From DASQPR01 sp963831705 (GTDB lineage Bacteria; Actinomycetota; Actinomycetes; Mycobacteriales; Micromonosporaceae), in the NCBI GenBank assembly GCA_963831705.1, contig CAWHRE010000010.1, positions 1,178,001-1,242,000 of the forward strand: a DNA stretch of 64,000 bases, given 5' to 3'. The notes beneath the pieces were generated by a model. That model had not been told where the DNA came from and searched no databases. It saw only the letters and a list, made by a program, of their open reading frames with translations. The first letter of the stretch is position 1. The number at the start of each line of letters is the position of its first letter. Both the position numbers and the translations under genes were made by a program. Positions 8,105 to 17,313 of this stretch are shown in pieces.

Positions 8105-9736
8105 ATGCGAAGCACGATGATGGATCTCCCGCTGCAGATCTCCCGGCTCCTCGACCATGGCTCGACGGTGCACGGCGCATCGGAGGTCGTGACGTGGACG
8201 GGCGACGGCGCCCGGCGGATGACGTACGCGGAACTCGGTCGAGTCTCGGCTCAACTGGCCCACGCGCTGCACGACGATCTGGCCGTCCGGGGCGATCAGC
8301 GGGTCGCGACGTTCATGTGGAACAACGCCGAGCACCTCGTGGCGTACCTCGCCGTGCCGAGCATGGGCGCCGTGCTGCACACGCTGAACCTCCGCCTGTT
8401 CCCGGATCAGCTCACGTACATCGCGAACCACGCCGAGGACCGCGTCATCATCGTGGATTCGACGCTCATTCCGCTCCTCGCCAAGGTGATCGCCGACCTG
8501 CGTACGGTCGAGCACGTCATCGTGGTGGGCGGCGGCGACGGCAGCGCACTCTCCGATGATGGCCGGATCGAGGTGCACGCCTGGGACCAACTGCTGGCCG
8601 GCAAGCCGACGACCTACGTCTGGCCCGAGGTGGACGAGCGGGACGCCGCGGCGCTCTGCTACACCTCCGGTACGACCGGCAACCCGAAGGGCGTCGCGTA
8701 CTCGCATCGCTCGATCTGGCTGCACTCGATGCAGGTCTGCATGGCGGAGAGCTTCGGCATGTCGCCGGAGACGAAGGAACTCGCGATCGTGCCGATGTTC
8801 CACGCGATGGCCTGGGGCATCCCGTACGCGGCCCTGATGTCCGGCGCGAGCGTGCTGATGCCGGACCGGTTCCTTCAGGCCGCTCCGATCGCGGCAATGA
8901 TCCAGGCGGAACGTCCGACGTTCGCCGGTGCCGTTCCGACGATCTGGACCGACCTCCTCAACTACCTGGAAACTCACCCGGAAACCGACATCTCGTCGAT
9001 GCGCGAGGTGGTGGTCGGCGGCTCCGCCTGCCCCCCCGCGCTGATGCACGCATTCGCCGAGCGCGGTGTCCAGATCATCCACGCCTGGGGCATGACCGAG
9101 ATGTCGCCGCTCGGCTCGGTGTCCCGGGCACCGGCCGGCACCACCGGCGAGGAGCACTGGGCCTACCGGTACACGCAGGGTCGCGTCCCAGCGGCGGTGG
9201 AGGCCCGGATCGTCGGACCGGCCGGTGAGGTGATGCCGAACGACGGCGAATCGGTGGGCGAGTTGGAGGTACGGGGTCCGTGGATCACGTCCCGCTACAT
9301 CGGCGACGACGACCCGGAGAAGTTCGACAACGGCTGGTTGCGTACCGGCGACGTGGGCACGCTCTCGGCCAACGGCTACCTGACGCTCACCGACCGCGCG
9401 AAGGACGTCATCAAGTCGGGCGGCGAGTGGATCTCGTCGGTCGACCTGGAGAACCACCTGATGGCACATCCGGCCGTGCTGGAGGCTGCGGTGGTTGGCG
9501 TACCGGATCCGAAGTGGGATGAGCGTCCACTGGCGACCGTTGTGATCAAAGAGGGCGCCACCGTCACGGTCGAAGAGCTGCGTGACTTCCTCGCGGCCCG
9601 CATTGCTCGCTGGCAGCTGCCGGAGCGCTGGGCATTCATCCCGGAGGTTCCGAAGACCAGCGTCGGCAAATTCGACAAAAAGGTAATCCGCTCCCGGTAC
9701 GCCGAAGGCTCCCTCTCGGTGACGACCCTGACCTAA
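8105..9736 (+). CDS. Long/medium-chain fatty acid-CoA ligase
   Basis: 543-residue adenylate-forming enzyme that activates a carboxylic acid (probably a fatty acid) with ATP and joins it to CoA. Seen: the P-loop-like YTSGTTGNPKGV (about residue 190), WGMTEMSPLG, the GWLRTGDVG aspartate motif, the hinge DRAKDVIKSGGEWISSVDLE, and the C-terminal catalytic lysine region KTSVGKFDKK. ATG 8105 is preferred over an in-frame start at 8078 because homologous proteins begin with MxxTMMDxPL. It stands alone, followed by a sigma-factor gene with its own leader. Confidence 0.92.
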   Translation: MRSTMMDLPLQISRLLDHGSTVHGASEVVTWTGDGARRMTYAELGRVSAQLAHALHDDLAVRGDQRVATFMWNNAEHLVAYLAVPSMGAVLHTLNLRLFPDQLTYIANHAEDRVIIVDSTLIPLLAKVIADLRTVEHVIVVGGGDGSALSDDGRIEVHAWDQLLAGKPTTYVWPEVDERDAAALCYTSGTTGNPKGVAYSHRSIWLHSMQVCMAESFGMSPETKELAIVPMFHAMAWGIPYAALMSGASVLMPDRFLQAAPIAAMIQAERPTFAGAVPTIWTDLLNYLETHPETDISSMREVVVGGSACPPALMHAFAERGVQIIHAWGMTEMSPLGSVSRAPAGTTGEEHWAYRYTQGRVPAAVEARIVGPAGEVMPNDGESVGELEVRGPWITSRYIGDDDPEKFDNGWLRTGDVGTLSANGYLTLTDRAKDVIKSGGEWISSVDLENHLMAHPAVLEAAVVGVPDPKWDERPLATVVIKEGATVTVEELRDFLAARIARWQLPERWAFIPEVPKTSVGKFDKKVIRSRYAEGSLSVTTLT

Positions 9737-9815
9737 ACAGTCGACATCCTGATGCAACCTGGAACCCCCTCGGCGCCGACTAACAGGCGACAGGGACCGC
9801 ACCGGGAGGAGCAGG

Positions 9816-10331
9816 ATGTCGAACGACTCGCACGATGATTTCGTCGAGTACGTCACAGCCCGCCTGGCACGTCTGCACCGGGCCGCGTACTTGATGTGCG
9901 GCGATCCGCATCTGGCGGACGACCTGGTTCAGTCGACGCTCATCGCGCTGTACACGCGATGGCGACAGGCAAAGATTGCCGAAAATCTCGACGGGTACGT
10001 GCACCGGATCATGGCCAGACGTTTCATCGATGAACGTCGGTCACGATGGGCTCGCGTACTCCTGCGAGATGAGATGCCGGACATTCCGAGCGCACCGAGC
10101 GCCTCGATCGAGGATCACGACTCGATCGTCGCCGCGTTGCGCCGGCTGCCGAAGGGTCAGCGCGCCGTGATCGTGCTGCGCTATTTCAGCGATATGTCCG
10201 TCGAGGCGACCGCGCTCGCACTGGGCTGTTCCGTCGGAAATGTGAAGAGCCAATGTTCGCGTGGCCTGGCCACGCTCCGCGAGGCACTCGGTGCCCGCGA
10301 GCCGGTCCAGAGCGCGCCCGAGAGGACATAG
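9816..10331 (+). CDS. SigE-family RNA polymerase sigma factor
   Basis: 171-residue ECF-type sigma factor. Region 2 runs over residues 15-75 (LADDLVQSTLIALYTRW), and region 4 over 105-160 (LPKGQRAVIVLRYFSDMSVEATALALGCSVGNVKSQ), with helix-turn-helix for -35 recognition. This is the short SigE-type family common in actinomycetes, usually coupled to a membrane protein gene. GAGGAG lies upstream of ATG 9816. The membrane protein gene follows after 3 bases. Confidence 0.9.
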   Translation: MSNDSHDDFVEYVTARLARLHRAAYLMCGDPHLADDLVQSTLIALYTRWRQAKIAENLDGYVHRIMARRFIDERRSRWARVLLRDEMPDIPSAPSASIEDHDSIVAALRRLPKGQRAVIVLRYFSDMSVEATALALGCSVGNVKSQCSRGLATLREALGAREPVQSAPERT

Positions 10332-10334
10332 ATC

Positions 10335-11546
10335 ATGTTTTCTGATGAAGATCATGTACGCACACTGTTGACCACGACCGACATCCCGCCCAGCGGCGTA
10401 GAGATCGCCACCGTTATGCAGCAGGGTCACCGGAGCGTTGTCCGTCGGCGGATCGCGTCGACGGCCGGCGGAGTCGCGTTGGCGGCCACGCTCGTTGCCG
10501 TAGTCGCCGTACCGTATGCGCTTCGCTCGCAATCCGGACCGACGAAGAGTGTGGCGGCCGGCGGACCGAAATCACCGGCGGTCACCACGCCTCTGCTGGA
10601 TCCCACCGGAACAGCGACCGTCACCTGTACGCCGACCGCGCTGAAAGCCGGAAAGGGCGCGCCAAGCGACGTCGGGCTGAGCGCCGTGTCGCCAAACGGG
10701 CGCTACATCGCCGGCATGCAGTCGTCCGACACCGTTTACAAGGCCGTCCTCTACACCGACGGCACGTCGAAGCCGCTTTCCGTCGAGGGCACGGTGGAGG
10801 AGATCGACGCGGTGAGCTCCGACGGAACCGTGGTCGGCATCACATCACTCGATGGGTTCACCAACGAGCACGTGTTCCGCTATAAGAACGGCTCGACGAC
10901 GATTCTGCAGTACCCGATGAGCGGTCTCTGGCACCCGTTCGAAGTGCATATGAACGCGAGCGGCGCGATCGTGGCGCAGGCCGAACCGTCCGGCGCATCC
11001 GGCGGCGGCCGCGGCACGGCCAACCTGCTGTGGCATCCCGGCTCGAAGACGGCGGTGAAGCTGCCGCTGCCGGACGGTTCCGGACTGACCGGCATCACCG
11101 ACAACGGAGACATCACCGGCGGCGGCGTCCAGCACGCCGACGGTACGGTCGGCGACGCGATGGTCTGGGACAGTACTGGCCACAACGGCAAGTTGCTGCC
11201 GGTGCCACCAGGCGAGAGCGGAATCGCACAGCTGTCCGGCGGTAACTTCGCGGCCGGTGGCACGTTCCAGGCGGGTAGCGACGTGAACTGGGACCACATG
11301 GTCACCTGGAATGTCGTCACCGGCGCCGAGAAGGGGTACCCGGCCAGCGGGCCGCCCAGCTACGTGAATGCACGCGGAGACATCGTCGGCGATCTGCCCA
11401 GCGGTGCCGGTGTGACGTTCGCGGACGGTACGACGGCGATTCTCCAGCCGCTCAAGGCCGGTCAGCAGACGTACGCGACTCTGATCTCGGATACCGGAAA
11501 CGTGATCGGAGTTTCGGGCAGCACCGCCACGACGTGGCGTTGCTAG
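10335..11546 (+). CDS. Membrane-anchored extracellular repeat protein, likely partner of the SigE-type sigma factor
   Basis: 403 residues. The cytoplasmic N-terminus (about 40 residues, start ATG 10335) precedes one membrane helix (STAGGVALAATLVAVVAVPYAL). The outside part has repeated motifs such as SPNGRYIAGMQSSD, SSDGTVVGITS, NASGAIVAQAE, TDNGDITGGG and NARGDIVGDL, the pattern of HAF-type or beta-propeller repeats. Only 3 bases separate it from the sigma gene, so it may sense an outside signal and hold or release the sigma factor; that role is inferred from position only. Confidence 0.75.
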   Translation: MFSDEDHVRTLLTTTDIPPSGVEIATVMQQGHRSVVRRRIASTAGGVALAATLVAVVAVPYALRSQSGPTKSVAAGGPKSPAVTTPLLDPTGTATVTCTPTALKAGKGAPSDVGLSAVSPNGRYIAGMQSSDTVYKAVLYTDGTSKPLSVEGTVEEIDAVSSDGTVVGITSLDGFTNEHVFRYKNGSTTILQYPMSGLWHPFEVHMNASGAIVAQAEPSGASGGGRGTANLLWHPGSKTAVKLPLPDGSGLTGITDNGDITGGGVQHADGTVGDAMVWDSTGHNGKLLPVPPGESGIAQLSGGNFAAGGTFQAGSDVNWDHMVTWNVVTGAEKGYPASGPPSYVNARGDIVGDLPSGAGVTFADGTTAILQPLKAGQQTYATLISDTGNVIGVSGSTATTWRC

Positions 11547-11558
11547 CTCGCGAATAAC

Positions 11559-11597
11559 GCATGGAAGCGGCGGTGGGTCAGACCGCCGCTTCCATGC
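11559..11597. terminator. Bidirectional hairpin terminator
   Basis: A perfect 15-base inverted repeat GCATGGAAGCGGCGG (11559-11573) / CCGCCGCTTCCATGC (11583-11597) with a 9-base loop, between two convergent genes. Confidence 0.8.
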
Positions 11598-11604
11598 CAA
11601 GCCG

Positions 11605-12234
11605 TCAGAGCCCGCCGAACCGGCTGAATGGCCAGAACCGGACGAATGCCCGGCCGATCACCGAATTGATCGGGATCGTGGCCTCCATGATGTCCCGGTT
11701 GTTGTTGACGTAGTTGACTTCCGAGTCCGCGGAATCGCAACGGTTGTCCCCCATCACCCACAGGCGACCGGCCGGCACGACGATGTCGAACACGTTCTCG
11801 GATGCCTGGCGTGGGCACGTCGGACCGGGATCCATGTCGCGGAACGGCTCATTGACCGAGACGCCGTTGATCATCAGGCGACCGTCGGCACCGCAGCAGA
11901 CGACGTGATCCCCTGGAAGGCCGATCACGCGCTTGACGAAGACCGTCGCGGTCGGGTCGCTCTGCCGCCACTCGACCGGCGAGTTGAACACGATCACGTC
12001 GTCGTGGTGCGGGTCGTGGAAGTCGTACACCAGCTTGTTGACGAGCACCCGGTCGTTGATCTCGAGCGTGTGCTCCATCGATCCGGACGGCACGTAATAC
12101 GTCTGGACGACGAACGTCCGTACCAGGATCGCAACCACGATCGCCGCGCCGAGCAGGATCGGCAGCTCCCGCCAGAAGCTGTTGTTACTTTTACCGGTGC
12201 GCTTCCGAGCGGGCAGCGACTGAACGGGGGTCAC
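11605..12234 (-). CDS. lepB: Signal peptidase I (paralogue 1)
   Basis: 209 residues from GTG 12234 (an in-frame start at 12273 would add 13 residues; the shorter form aligns with paralogue 2). It cleaves signal peptides of exported proteins at the outer face of the membrane. One N-terminal membrane anchor (PILLGAAIVVAILVRTFVV), catalytic Ser at about 52 in YVPSGSMEHTL, catalytic Lys at about 101 in VFVKRVIGLPGDH, and the WVMGDNRCDSADS box. Very similar to the gene at 14008. It has a Cys insertion (VVCCGADG) shared with that paralogue. Confidence 0.93.
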   Translation of the reverse strand: MTPVQSLPARKRTGKSNNSFWRELPILLGAAIVVAILVRTFVVQTYYVPSGSMEHTLEINDRVLVNKLVYDFHDPHHDDVIVFNSPVEWRQSDPTATVFVKRVIGLPGDHVVCCGADGRLMINGVSVNEPFRDMDPGPTCPRQASENVFDIVVPAGRLWVMGDNRCDSADSEVNYVNNNRDIMEATIPINSVIGRAFVRFWPFSRFGGL

Positions 12235-12316
12235 GACGGAAAGCGTAGGGGCAAGGGTGCCCGCGACACGCACCCCACCCCTGGGAACATTCTGTGAACC
12301 TGCTTACCCGACTCCC

Positions 12317-13288
12317 CTAGGACGCCAGGGCGGCAAGGCCGGTACGCGAAGCGTTGCCGCCGGAAAGCACCAGCACAACGGTGCTGCCAGGAGCAACGTC
12401 GATCAGACCGCCACGCAGCGCGGCCAGACCGACGGCGCCGGACGGCTCGACGAACATCTTTGTCGCATCGAGCATCGCCCACCAGCCCTCGCGGATCTCG
12501 TCCTCGCTCAACTCGACGATCGCATCCACGTACGCGCGGATGTGCGCGAGCGTGTTCCACCCGGCGAACGGCGGTGCCAGCCCATCGGCCAGCGATGATT
12601 GCTTGACCGGTGGCGATTCCGGCGCACCCTGCCGCAGCCCGTACGTGACCGCGTTGGCCTGCAACGGCTCGACGCCAATGATCCGGCCGGCGTACCCGGA
12701 CGTGCGCAGCGCCGACGCGACGCCGCTGATCAGCCCGCCACCACCGACCGGGACCACGACGACGTCCGGTGCCGGACCGTCGTCAAGAATTTCCCGGCCG
12801 ACCGTACCGTGGCCGGCGATCACGTCGAGGTCGTCGAACGGATGCATCGCCACGTAGCCTCGCTCGGCCGCGATCGACTGCCACTCGCCCACGAGGTCAT
12901 CGGTGAACACGATCTCGCCGCCGTACCGGCGGACCGCCTCGACCTTCGTTGCCACGGCGCCGGGCGGCATACAGACGACCACCGGAATCCCGAGGCTCTG
13001 TGCCGCGTACGACGTCGCCGCCGCGTGATTGCCGGCCGAAAACGTGGTCACCCCGGCCGGAAGCGCGCCCGCGTCGGCTCGGGACAACAGCGCGTTGATC
13101 GCGCCACGGACCTTGAAGCTGCCGGTGTGCTGAAGATTCTCCGGCTTGAGGAAAATCTCGAGACCGAGTTCGTCGGACAGCCGCAGGCTCGGTACGAGCG
13201 GCGTACGCAGGACGCGCCCGCGCAGGCGATGTTCCGCCGCGACGAGCGCGTCCGAGGTGATCAATTGGCCGGGTTTGGAGGACTCCAC
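12317..13288 (-). CDS. Threonine/serine dehydratase (PLP-dependent)
   Basis: 323-residue fold-type II PLP enzyme, deaminating threonine or serine to a keto acid and ammonia. PLP lysine at about residue 59 in TGSFKVRGA, phosphate-binding glycine loop PVGGGGLISG, and C-terminal VLVLSGGNAS. It lacks the ACT-like regulatory domain of biosynthetic IlvA, so it is closer to the catabolic TdcB or to serine/threonine racemase-dehydratase types. It lies between lepB paralogue 1 and the FKBP gene on the same strand, with short gaps. Confidence 0.9.
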   Translation of the reverse strand: MESSKPGQLITSDALVAAEHRLRGRVLRTPLVPSLRLSDELGLEIFLKPENLQHTGSFKVRGAINALLSRADAGALPAGVTTFSAGNHAAATSYAAQSLGIPVVVCMPPGAVATKVEAVRRYGGEIVFTDDLVGEWQSIAAERGYVAMHPFDDLDVIAGHGTVGREILDDGPAPDVVVVPVGGGGLISGVASALRTSGYAGRIIGVEPLQANAVTYGLRQGAPESPPVKQSSLADGLAPPFAGWNTLAHIRAYVDAIVELSEDEIREGWWAMLDATKMFVEPSGAVGLAALRGGLIDVAPGSTVVLVLSGGNASRTGLAALAS

Positions 13289-13310
13289 CGGCTCACCCTA
13301 GCGGGCAGGT

Positions 13311-13829
13311 TTAAGAGGCAGAGATGACATCGACCGCGAACAGTAGCGTCTCGTTGGGCCCGATCGGTCCTTGGCCGTCCGGCCCGTACCCCATGTCCGG
13401 CGGGATCTCGAGCAGGATCCGTCCACCGACTCGCGCAGCGGTGAGGCCGATGTTCCAGCCCATGATCACCGGACCGCCACCGACATTCGTGACCGTGAAC
13501 GTGTTCGGCCACGACGAGTCGAACTCTTGCTTCGTCGACCAGGCCACGCCGACGTACTTCACGACGATCGTCTGACCCGCCTGCACCTGCGGACCGGTCC
13601 CCGCCACGATCGTTTTGACCGCGAACGCGTTCGGCTTCGTGGCACAGTCCGGGATCGTGATGGTCGGCTTCACGTTGAGAGTCGACGAGACAGTTACGCC
13701 GCACTGCGCATCGCCGATCGTGACGACCGGGCCGGATGACGCCGGAGTAGCGGCGCTACTCGAGCACGCGGTGAGGGTGAGCGCGAGCGCGGCGACCGCG
13801 GCCCAGCGGACGAGAGAGTGAATACGCAT
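13311..13829 (-). CDS. FKBP-type peptidyl-prolyl isomerase lipoprotein
   Basis: 172 residues from ATG 13829 (MRIHSLVRW). Signal peptide with lipobox LTAC near residue 20, so it is probably anchored outside the membrane. The C-terminal domain shows FKBP features: GTGPQVQAGQTIVVKYVGVAWST, FDSSW, VIMGWNIGLTAARVGGRILLEIPPDMGYG. Likely helps fold exported proteins. In the same direction and close upstream of the dehydratase and signal peptidase genes. Confidence 0.9.
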   Translation of the reverse strand: MRIHSLVRWAAVAALALTLTACSSSAATPASSGPVVTIGDAQCGVTVSSTLNVKPTITIPDCATKPNAFAVKTIVAGTGPQVQAGQTIVVKYVGVAWSTKQEFDSSWPNTFTVTNVGGGPVIMGWNIGLTAARVGGRILLEIPPDMGYGPDGQGPIGPNETLLFAVDVISAS

Positions 13830-14007
13830 CCGGGAAACGTACCCCGCCGACCCGTGGCCGCCGACCGGCGTCAACCGCGGGATGTGACATCGGAGCCCCT
13901 TCGTATTTTTTGTCCGATATTAGGGCACTCCATACGATTAATGGGGTCCGACGATTGCCGCCCATCGCGGAGAGCGCACCTAACACCACCCCACGTAAGC
14001 TTCGACC

Positions 14008-14676
14008 GTGACCGTAGTTCAGACGCAAAAGCTCGCCACGAAGCGGAAAAACAGCAACAGCTTCTGGCGCGAGCTTCCCATCCTCCTCGGCGCGGCGATC
14101 GTCGTCGCGATCCTGGTCCGGACGTTCGTGCTCCAGACTTATTACGTGCCGTCGGAGTCGATGGAACACACCCTCAACATCAACGACAGGGTGTTGGTGA
14201 ACAAGCTGGCCTACGACTTCCGTGACCCGCACCGAGGCGAGGTCATCGTGTTCAACTCGCCCGTGTCCTGGCGGGCGGCGGCGAACGAAACGGTCTTCAT
14301 CAAGCGGGTCATCGGTACCCCCGGCGATCACATCATCTGCTGCGACGCGCAGGGCCGGCTCACGATCAACGGGGTCGCGATCGACGAGCCCTACCTGAAT
14401 CACGACACGGTTCACCCCAAGAACGCGTTCGAGAACTTCGACATCACGGTACCCGCCGGCCGGTTGTGGGTGATGGGCGACAACCGCTACGACTCGGCCG
14501 ACTCGTTGGAGAATTACCAGGTCAGCAACGGCGACATCATGGATGCCACGATCCCGATCAAATCAGTGATCGGCCGCGCATTCGTGCTGTTCTGGCCATT
14601 CAGCAGAGCCACGTGGCTGAACATTCCGTCCACGTACAGCCACGTACCCAACCCTGGCGCCTCACCGCCGGGTTAG
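14008..14676 (+). CDS. lepB: Signal peptidase I (paralogue 2)
   Basis: 222 residues, GTG start. Same layout as the paralogue at 11605: single membrane anchor (ELPILLGAAIVVAILVRTFVL is shared almost exactly), catalytic Ser at about 51 in YVPSESMEHTL, catalytic Lys at about 99 in VFIKRVIGTPGDH, and WVMGDNRYDSADS. The C-terminal tail after the catalytic domain is longer (TWLNIPSTYSHVPNPGASPPG). The leader region is AT-richer than the surroundings. A hairpin terminator follows at 14773. Confidence 0.93.
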   Translation: MTVVQTQKLATKRKNSNSFWRELPILLGAAIVVAILVRTFVLQTYYVPSESMEHTLNINDRVLVNKLAYDFRDPHRGEVIVFNSPVSWRAAANETVFIKRVIGTPGDHIICCDAQGRLTINGVAIDEPYLNHDTVHPKNAFENFDITVPAGRLWVMGDNRYDSADSLENYQVSNGDIMDATIPIKSVIGRAFVLFWPFSRATWLNIPSTYSHVPNPGASPPG

Positions 14677-14772
14677 GGGAAACGTGAGCGGTTGCGCGGA
14701 TGTGCGGATGCTGAACACACGGCCAAGCTCTTCGGCTCGCGACTCCTGAGCAATTTGGTTATGCTCGTCGCA

Positions 14773-14814
14773 CTGCCCGTCCGACGCCTTCCCCCGTGGG
14801 TGCCGGACGGGCAG
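14773..14814 (+). terminator. Hairpin terminator after lepB paralogue 2
   Basis: CTGCCCGTCCG (14773-14783) pairs perfectly with CGGACGGGCAG (14804-14814), followed by a weak T-rich stretch (CTTCGTTTCTC). Confidence 0.7.
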
Positions 14815-14835
14815 CTTCGTTTCTCAGCGGCGTGC

Positions 14836-15594
14836 CTAAGCCGCCCGCTTGCGTGAAATCGACGCGGTCGCGCCGTGCTGCCTCGGCCGGAGCGGGTGTA
14901 CGAATGCCTGTTCGTCCGTGTCGGCCAACTCATCGAGCCGCAGCCGCCAACGACGCGACCCCGGCGGCGTGACCGCATCGAAGCCGGGGTGGCGCAGGAT
15001 CACCAAGACGGCGTACCCGAGGACCACCATCGTGTGCGTCAACAGCGACGCCGCCTGGACTTCACCGGTCAGCAGATCGTCGATGGACAGCAGGATGAGC
15101 ACCGCGACAAAGGCCGTCATGATCGGCAGAGCACCGGCCGGCCGTGCTCGCCGCAACGCGATCCACAGGTACGCGGCACCGATCGCCACGTTCCACGCGG
15201 CCGACTCGTGCAGCAGATGGTGTGACGTCATGCCGCCGGCCGACCCGACGCCTTGGGTCATGCCGAGCGCCGCGATCTGGCCGATGCCGAGGACGAACTG
15301 CCCGAATCCCAGCACGCCGAGCGCGATCCGCAACCACTGTCCGGCCACGCGCCAACCCGCACCGGGGGCGGCCGCGAGCACCACGTCGAGCAGCCGATCA
15401 TCCTCGACCGAGAGGTCGGCCGGGGCGCCGACCACGGACATACGCGCCAAGCGGGTGACTCGGGCCGCCCGCTCGTACCAGGTAGCGCACGCCTCGCACT
15501 CCTCGACATGCCGGTCGGCCAGCGCCTCCTCGCTCGGCGACGACTCGCCGTCAAGCCGCGCGGACAACGCGTCTCGTACCTGCTCACACCACAT
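14836..15594 (-). CDS. Zinc-finger anti-sigma factor with multi-pass membrane domain
   Basis: 252 residues. The N-terminus has the zf-HC2 signature CEQVRDALSARLDGE...HVEECEACATWY (Cys3, His29, Cys33, Cys36 pattern), which grips an ECF sigma factor in the cytoplasm. About five hydrophobic segments follow (residues 85-205, e.g. IALGVLGFGQFVLGIGQIAALGM and LPIMTAFVAVLILLSI). It is divergent from the ECF sigma gene with 62 bases between starts, so they very likely form a pair. Confidence 0.85.
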   Translation of the reverse strand: MWCEQVRDALSARLDGESSPSEEALADRHVEECEACATWYERAARVTRLARMSVVGAPADLSVEDDRLLDVVLAAAPGAGWRVAGQWLRIALGVLGFGQFVLGIGQIAALGMTQGVGSAGGMTSHHLLHESAAWNVAIGAAYLWIALRRARPAGALPIMTAFVAVLILLSIDDLLTGEVQAASLLTHTMVVLGYAVLVILRHPGFDAVTPPGSRRWRLRLDELADTDEQAFVHPLRPRQHGATASISRKRAA

Positions 15595-15656
15595 ACGGCA
15601 TTAGTCGCGTAGACCGGGCGTTTAGTTCCCCAGCATCCGCGGCTAACCTGGTCGGC

Positions 15657-16247
15657 ATGTCCGCACCCCGACCCGACGATGTCACGGCGCTCGCGCTCGC
15701 GGCCAAATCGGGAGATCGTGCGGCGGCAACCGCGTTCGTGACGGCAACCCGGACCGACGTCTGGCGCTTCCTCGCGCACCTGGTCAACGCGCAGGAAGCG
15801 GATGATCTGACGCAGGAGACGTTCCTGCGGGCGATGCGCGCGCTGCCCCGATTCGCGGCTGATTCGACCGCGAAGACATGGCTGCTGTCGATCGCCCGCC
15901 GCGTCGCGGCCGACCACATCCGTACGCTCAGCCGTCAGCCCCGCACTCGATCGGGTGACGATTGGCAGGGCGTGGCCGAACGTGCGGTGCCCGGCTCCCG
16001 ATTCGAGGACTCGGTCACGGTCCGGCATCTGATCAACGGACTGGATCCGGATCGCCGGTTCGCGTTCGTCGCGACGCAGGTCTTGGGGTTGAGCTACGCC
16101 GAGGCGGCAGACGTGTGCGATGTTCCGATCGGCACAATCCGGTCGCGTGTCGCGCGGGCCCGGGACGAGCTGATCGAGGCGATGGGCGACGGCGTCGACG
16201 TTCCGGACGAGCCGCGGCCGACCCGCCGACTCCGTGCCACGAGCTGA
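15657..16247 (+). CDS. ECF sigma factor (SigC-like)
   Basis: 196 residues. Region 2: VNAQEADDLTQETFLRAMRALPRF and WLLSIARRVAADHIR. Region 4: LDPDRRFAFVATQVLGLSYAEAADVCDVPIGTIRSRVARARDEL. Its partner anti-sigma factor is divergently transcribed next door. Downstream genes include YcnI, a family tied to copper handling, so a metal-stress role is possible (inference only). Confidence 0.9.
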   Translation: MSAPRPDDVTALALAAKSGDRAAATAFVTATRTDVWRFLAHLVNAQEADDLTQETFLRAMRALPRFAADSTAKTWLLSIARRVAADHIRTLSRQPRTRSGDDWQGVAERAVPGSRFEDSVTVRHLINGLDPDRRFAFVATQVLGLSYAEAADVCDVPIGTIRSRVARARDELIEAMGDGVDVPDEPRPTRRLRATS

Positions 16248-16273
16248 TCTTCCGTTTCGGGTACGTTCGATGC

Positions 16274-16489
16274 ATGCGTGAGCTGAACTCCCAGGAACAG
16301 GCATTCATCTCCCAGACCTTGGCCGAGATCGTCGACCTGGCCGCGCTGATCGGCACGGATGCCAGCGCGATTTCGGCCACCGCGTACATGGACCACGAGC
16401 ACCTGGCGATGCTGCTGGCCACGTTGAGCGACCGCGCCGCCGAGGCATCGCAATGGGTCGCGGCCATGCCCCACGAACACTCGGCCTGA
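16274..16489 (+). CDS. Small helical hypothetical protein
   Basis: 71 residues from ATG 16274, 26 bases after the sigma-factor stop. The sequence (MRELNSQEQAFISQTLAEIVDLAAL...) is acidic and helical-looking without cysteine or membrane segments, ending MPHEHSA. It is in a good position to be cotranscribed with the sigma factor. No family recognised. Confidence 0.55.
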   Translation: MRELNSQEQAFISQTLAEIVDLAALIGTDASAISATAYMDHEHLAMLLATLSDRAAEASQWVAAMPHEHSA

Positions 16490-16574
16490 CACGGGAACTT
16501 CTCCTCGATGGCGGACGACTAAGACAGGGAACGCCCGCCCGTCACACGTCCGTGCCCCCGAGGGAGAAGATCAA

Positions 16575-17296
16575 GTGCATATTTCAGGAGTACGCCGAAC
16601 CGGGGTGTTCGCCGCTGTTACGGCCATCGGCGTGCTCGGCTTCGCCGGCACCGCATTCGCCCATGTGACGGTCAGCCCGAGTTCGGCGCCGCAGGGCAGC
16701 GAATCGGTGATCACATTCCGAGTGCCCACCGAGAGCGACACGGCGTCGACCACGAAGGTTGATCTTTTCCTCGACACGACGCATCCGATCGCGGTCGTCG
16801 ACGTACAGCAGGTTGCCGGCTGGACCGCGGTCGAAAAGCAGGTCAAGCTGAGCACGCCGATCAAGGATGACGACGGCAACGAAGTGACATCGACGGTCGG
16901 CGAGGTGACCTGGACCGCGAACTCGGCACAGTCCGCGATCCTGCCCGGTCAGTTCCAGCAGTTCCCGCTCGAACTCGGACCGCTGCCGACGACCGGCTCG
17001 ATCGCGTTCAAGGTGCTCCAGACGTACTCCGACGGATCCGTCGTCAGCTGGATCGAGGTACCCGTTGCCGGCCAAGCCGAACCGGATCACCCCACGCCGA
17101 TCCTCACGCTGACGCCGGCGGGCTCCGATAACGCTCGACCGCGCCGACCGCAACGGTCGCCCCGACGGCAGCGGCCGCACCGGCCAAGTCGAGCAACACA
17201 TGGGGAATCGTCGGTGCGCTGCTCGGCTTGATCGGTGCGATTCTGGGCGGCGCCGCATACGTCCGATCCCGGCCGACGACGCCACCGGCCTCCTGA
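16575..17296 (+). CDS. YcnI-like (DUF1775) copper-associated membrane protein, frameshifted
   Basis: GTG start at 16575 after a GAGGGAG site. Signal peptide ending TAFA, then mature HVTVSPSSAPQGS: the His at the new N-terminus is the conserved copper ligand of the YcnI family. The DUF1775 domain continues to TPILTLTPAGSD. Near 17131-17138 the frame shifts: in the original frame it ends at 17231 in Arg-rich nonsense, but another frame continues APTATVAPTAAAAPAKSS, a C-terminal membrane helix (WGIVGALLGLIGAILGGAAYV) and ends RSRPTTPPAS at 17296, exactly the family layout. The break is best read as an indel in the sequence. Confidence 0.85.
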
Positions 17297-17313
17297 CCAT
17301 CGCGGAGTCGCGA

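Noticed and set aside
17120..17300. Programmed ribosomal frameshift in ycnI
   Set aside because: No slippery heptamer or clear stimulatory hairpin is seen, and similar breaks occur in unrelated genes, so an indel is likelier.
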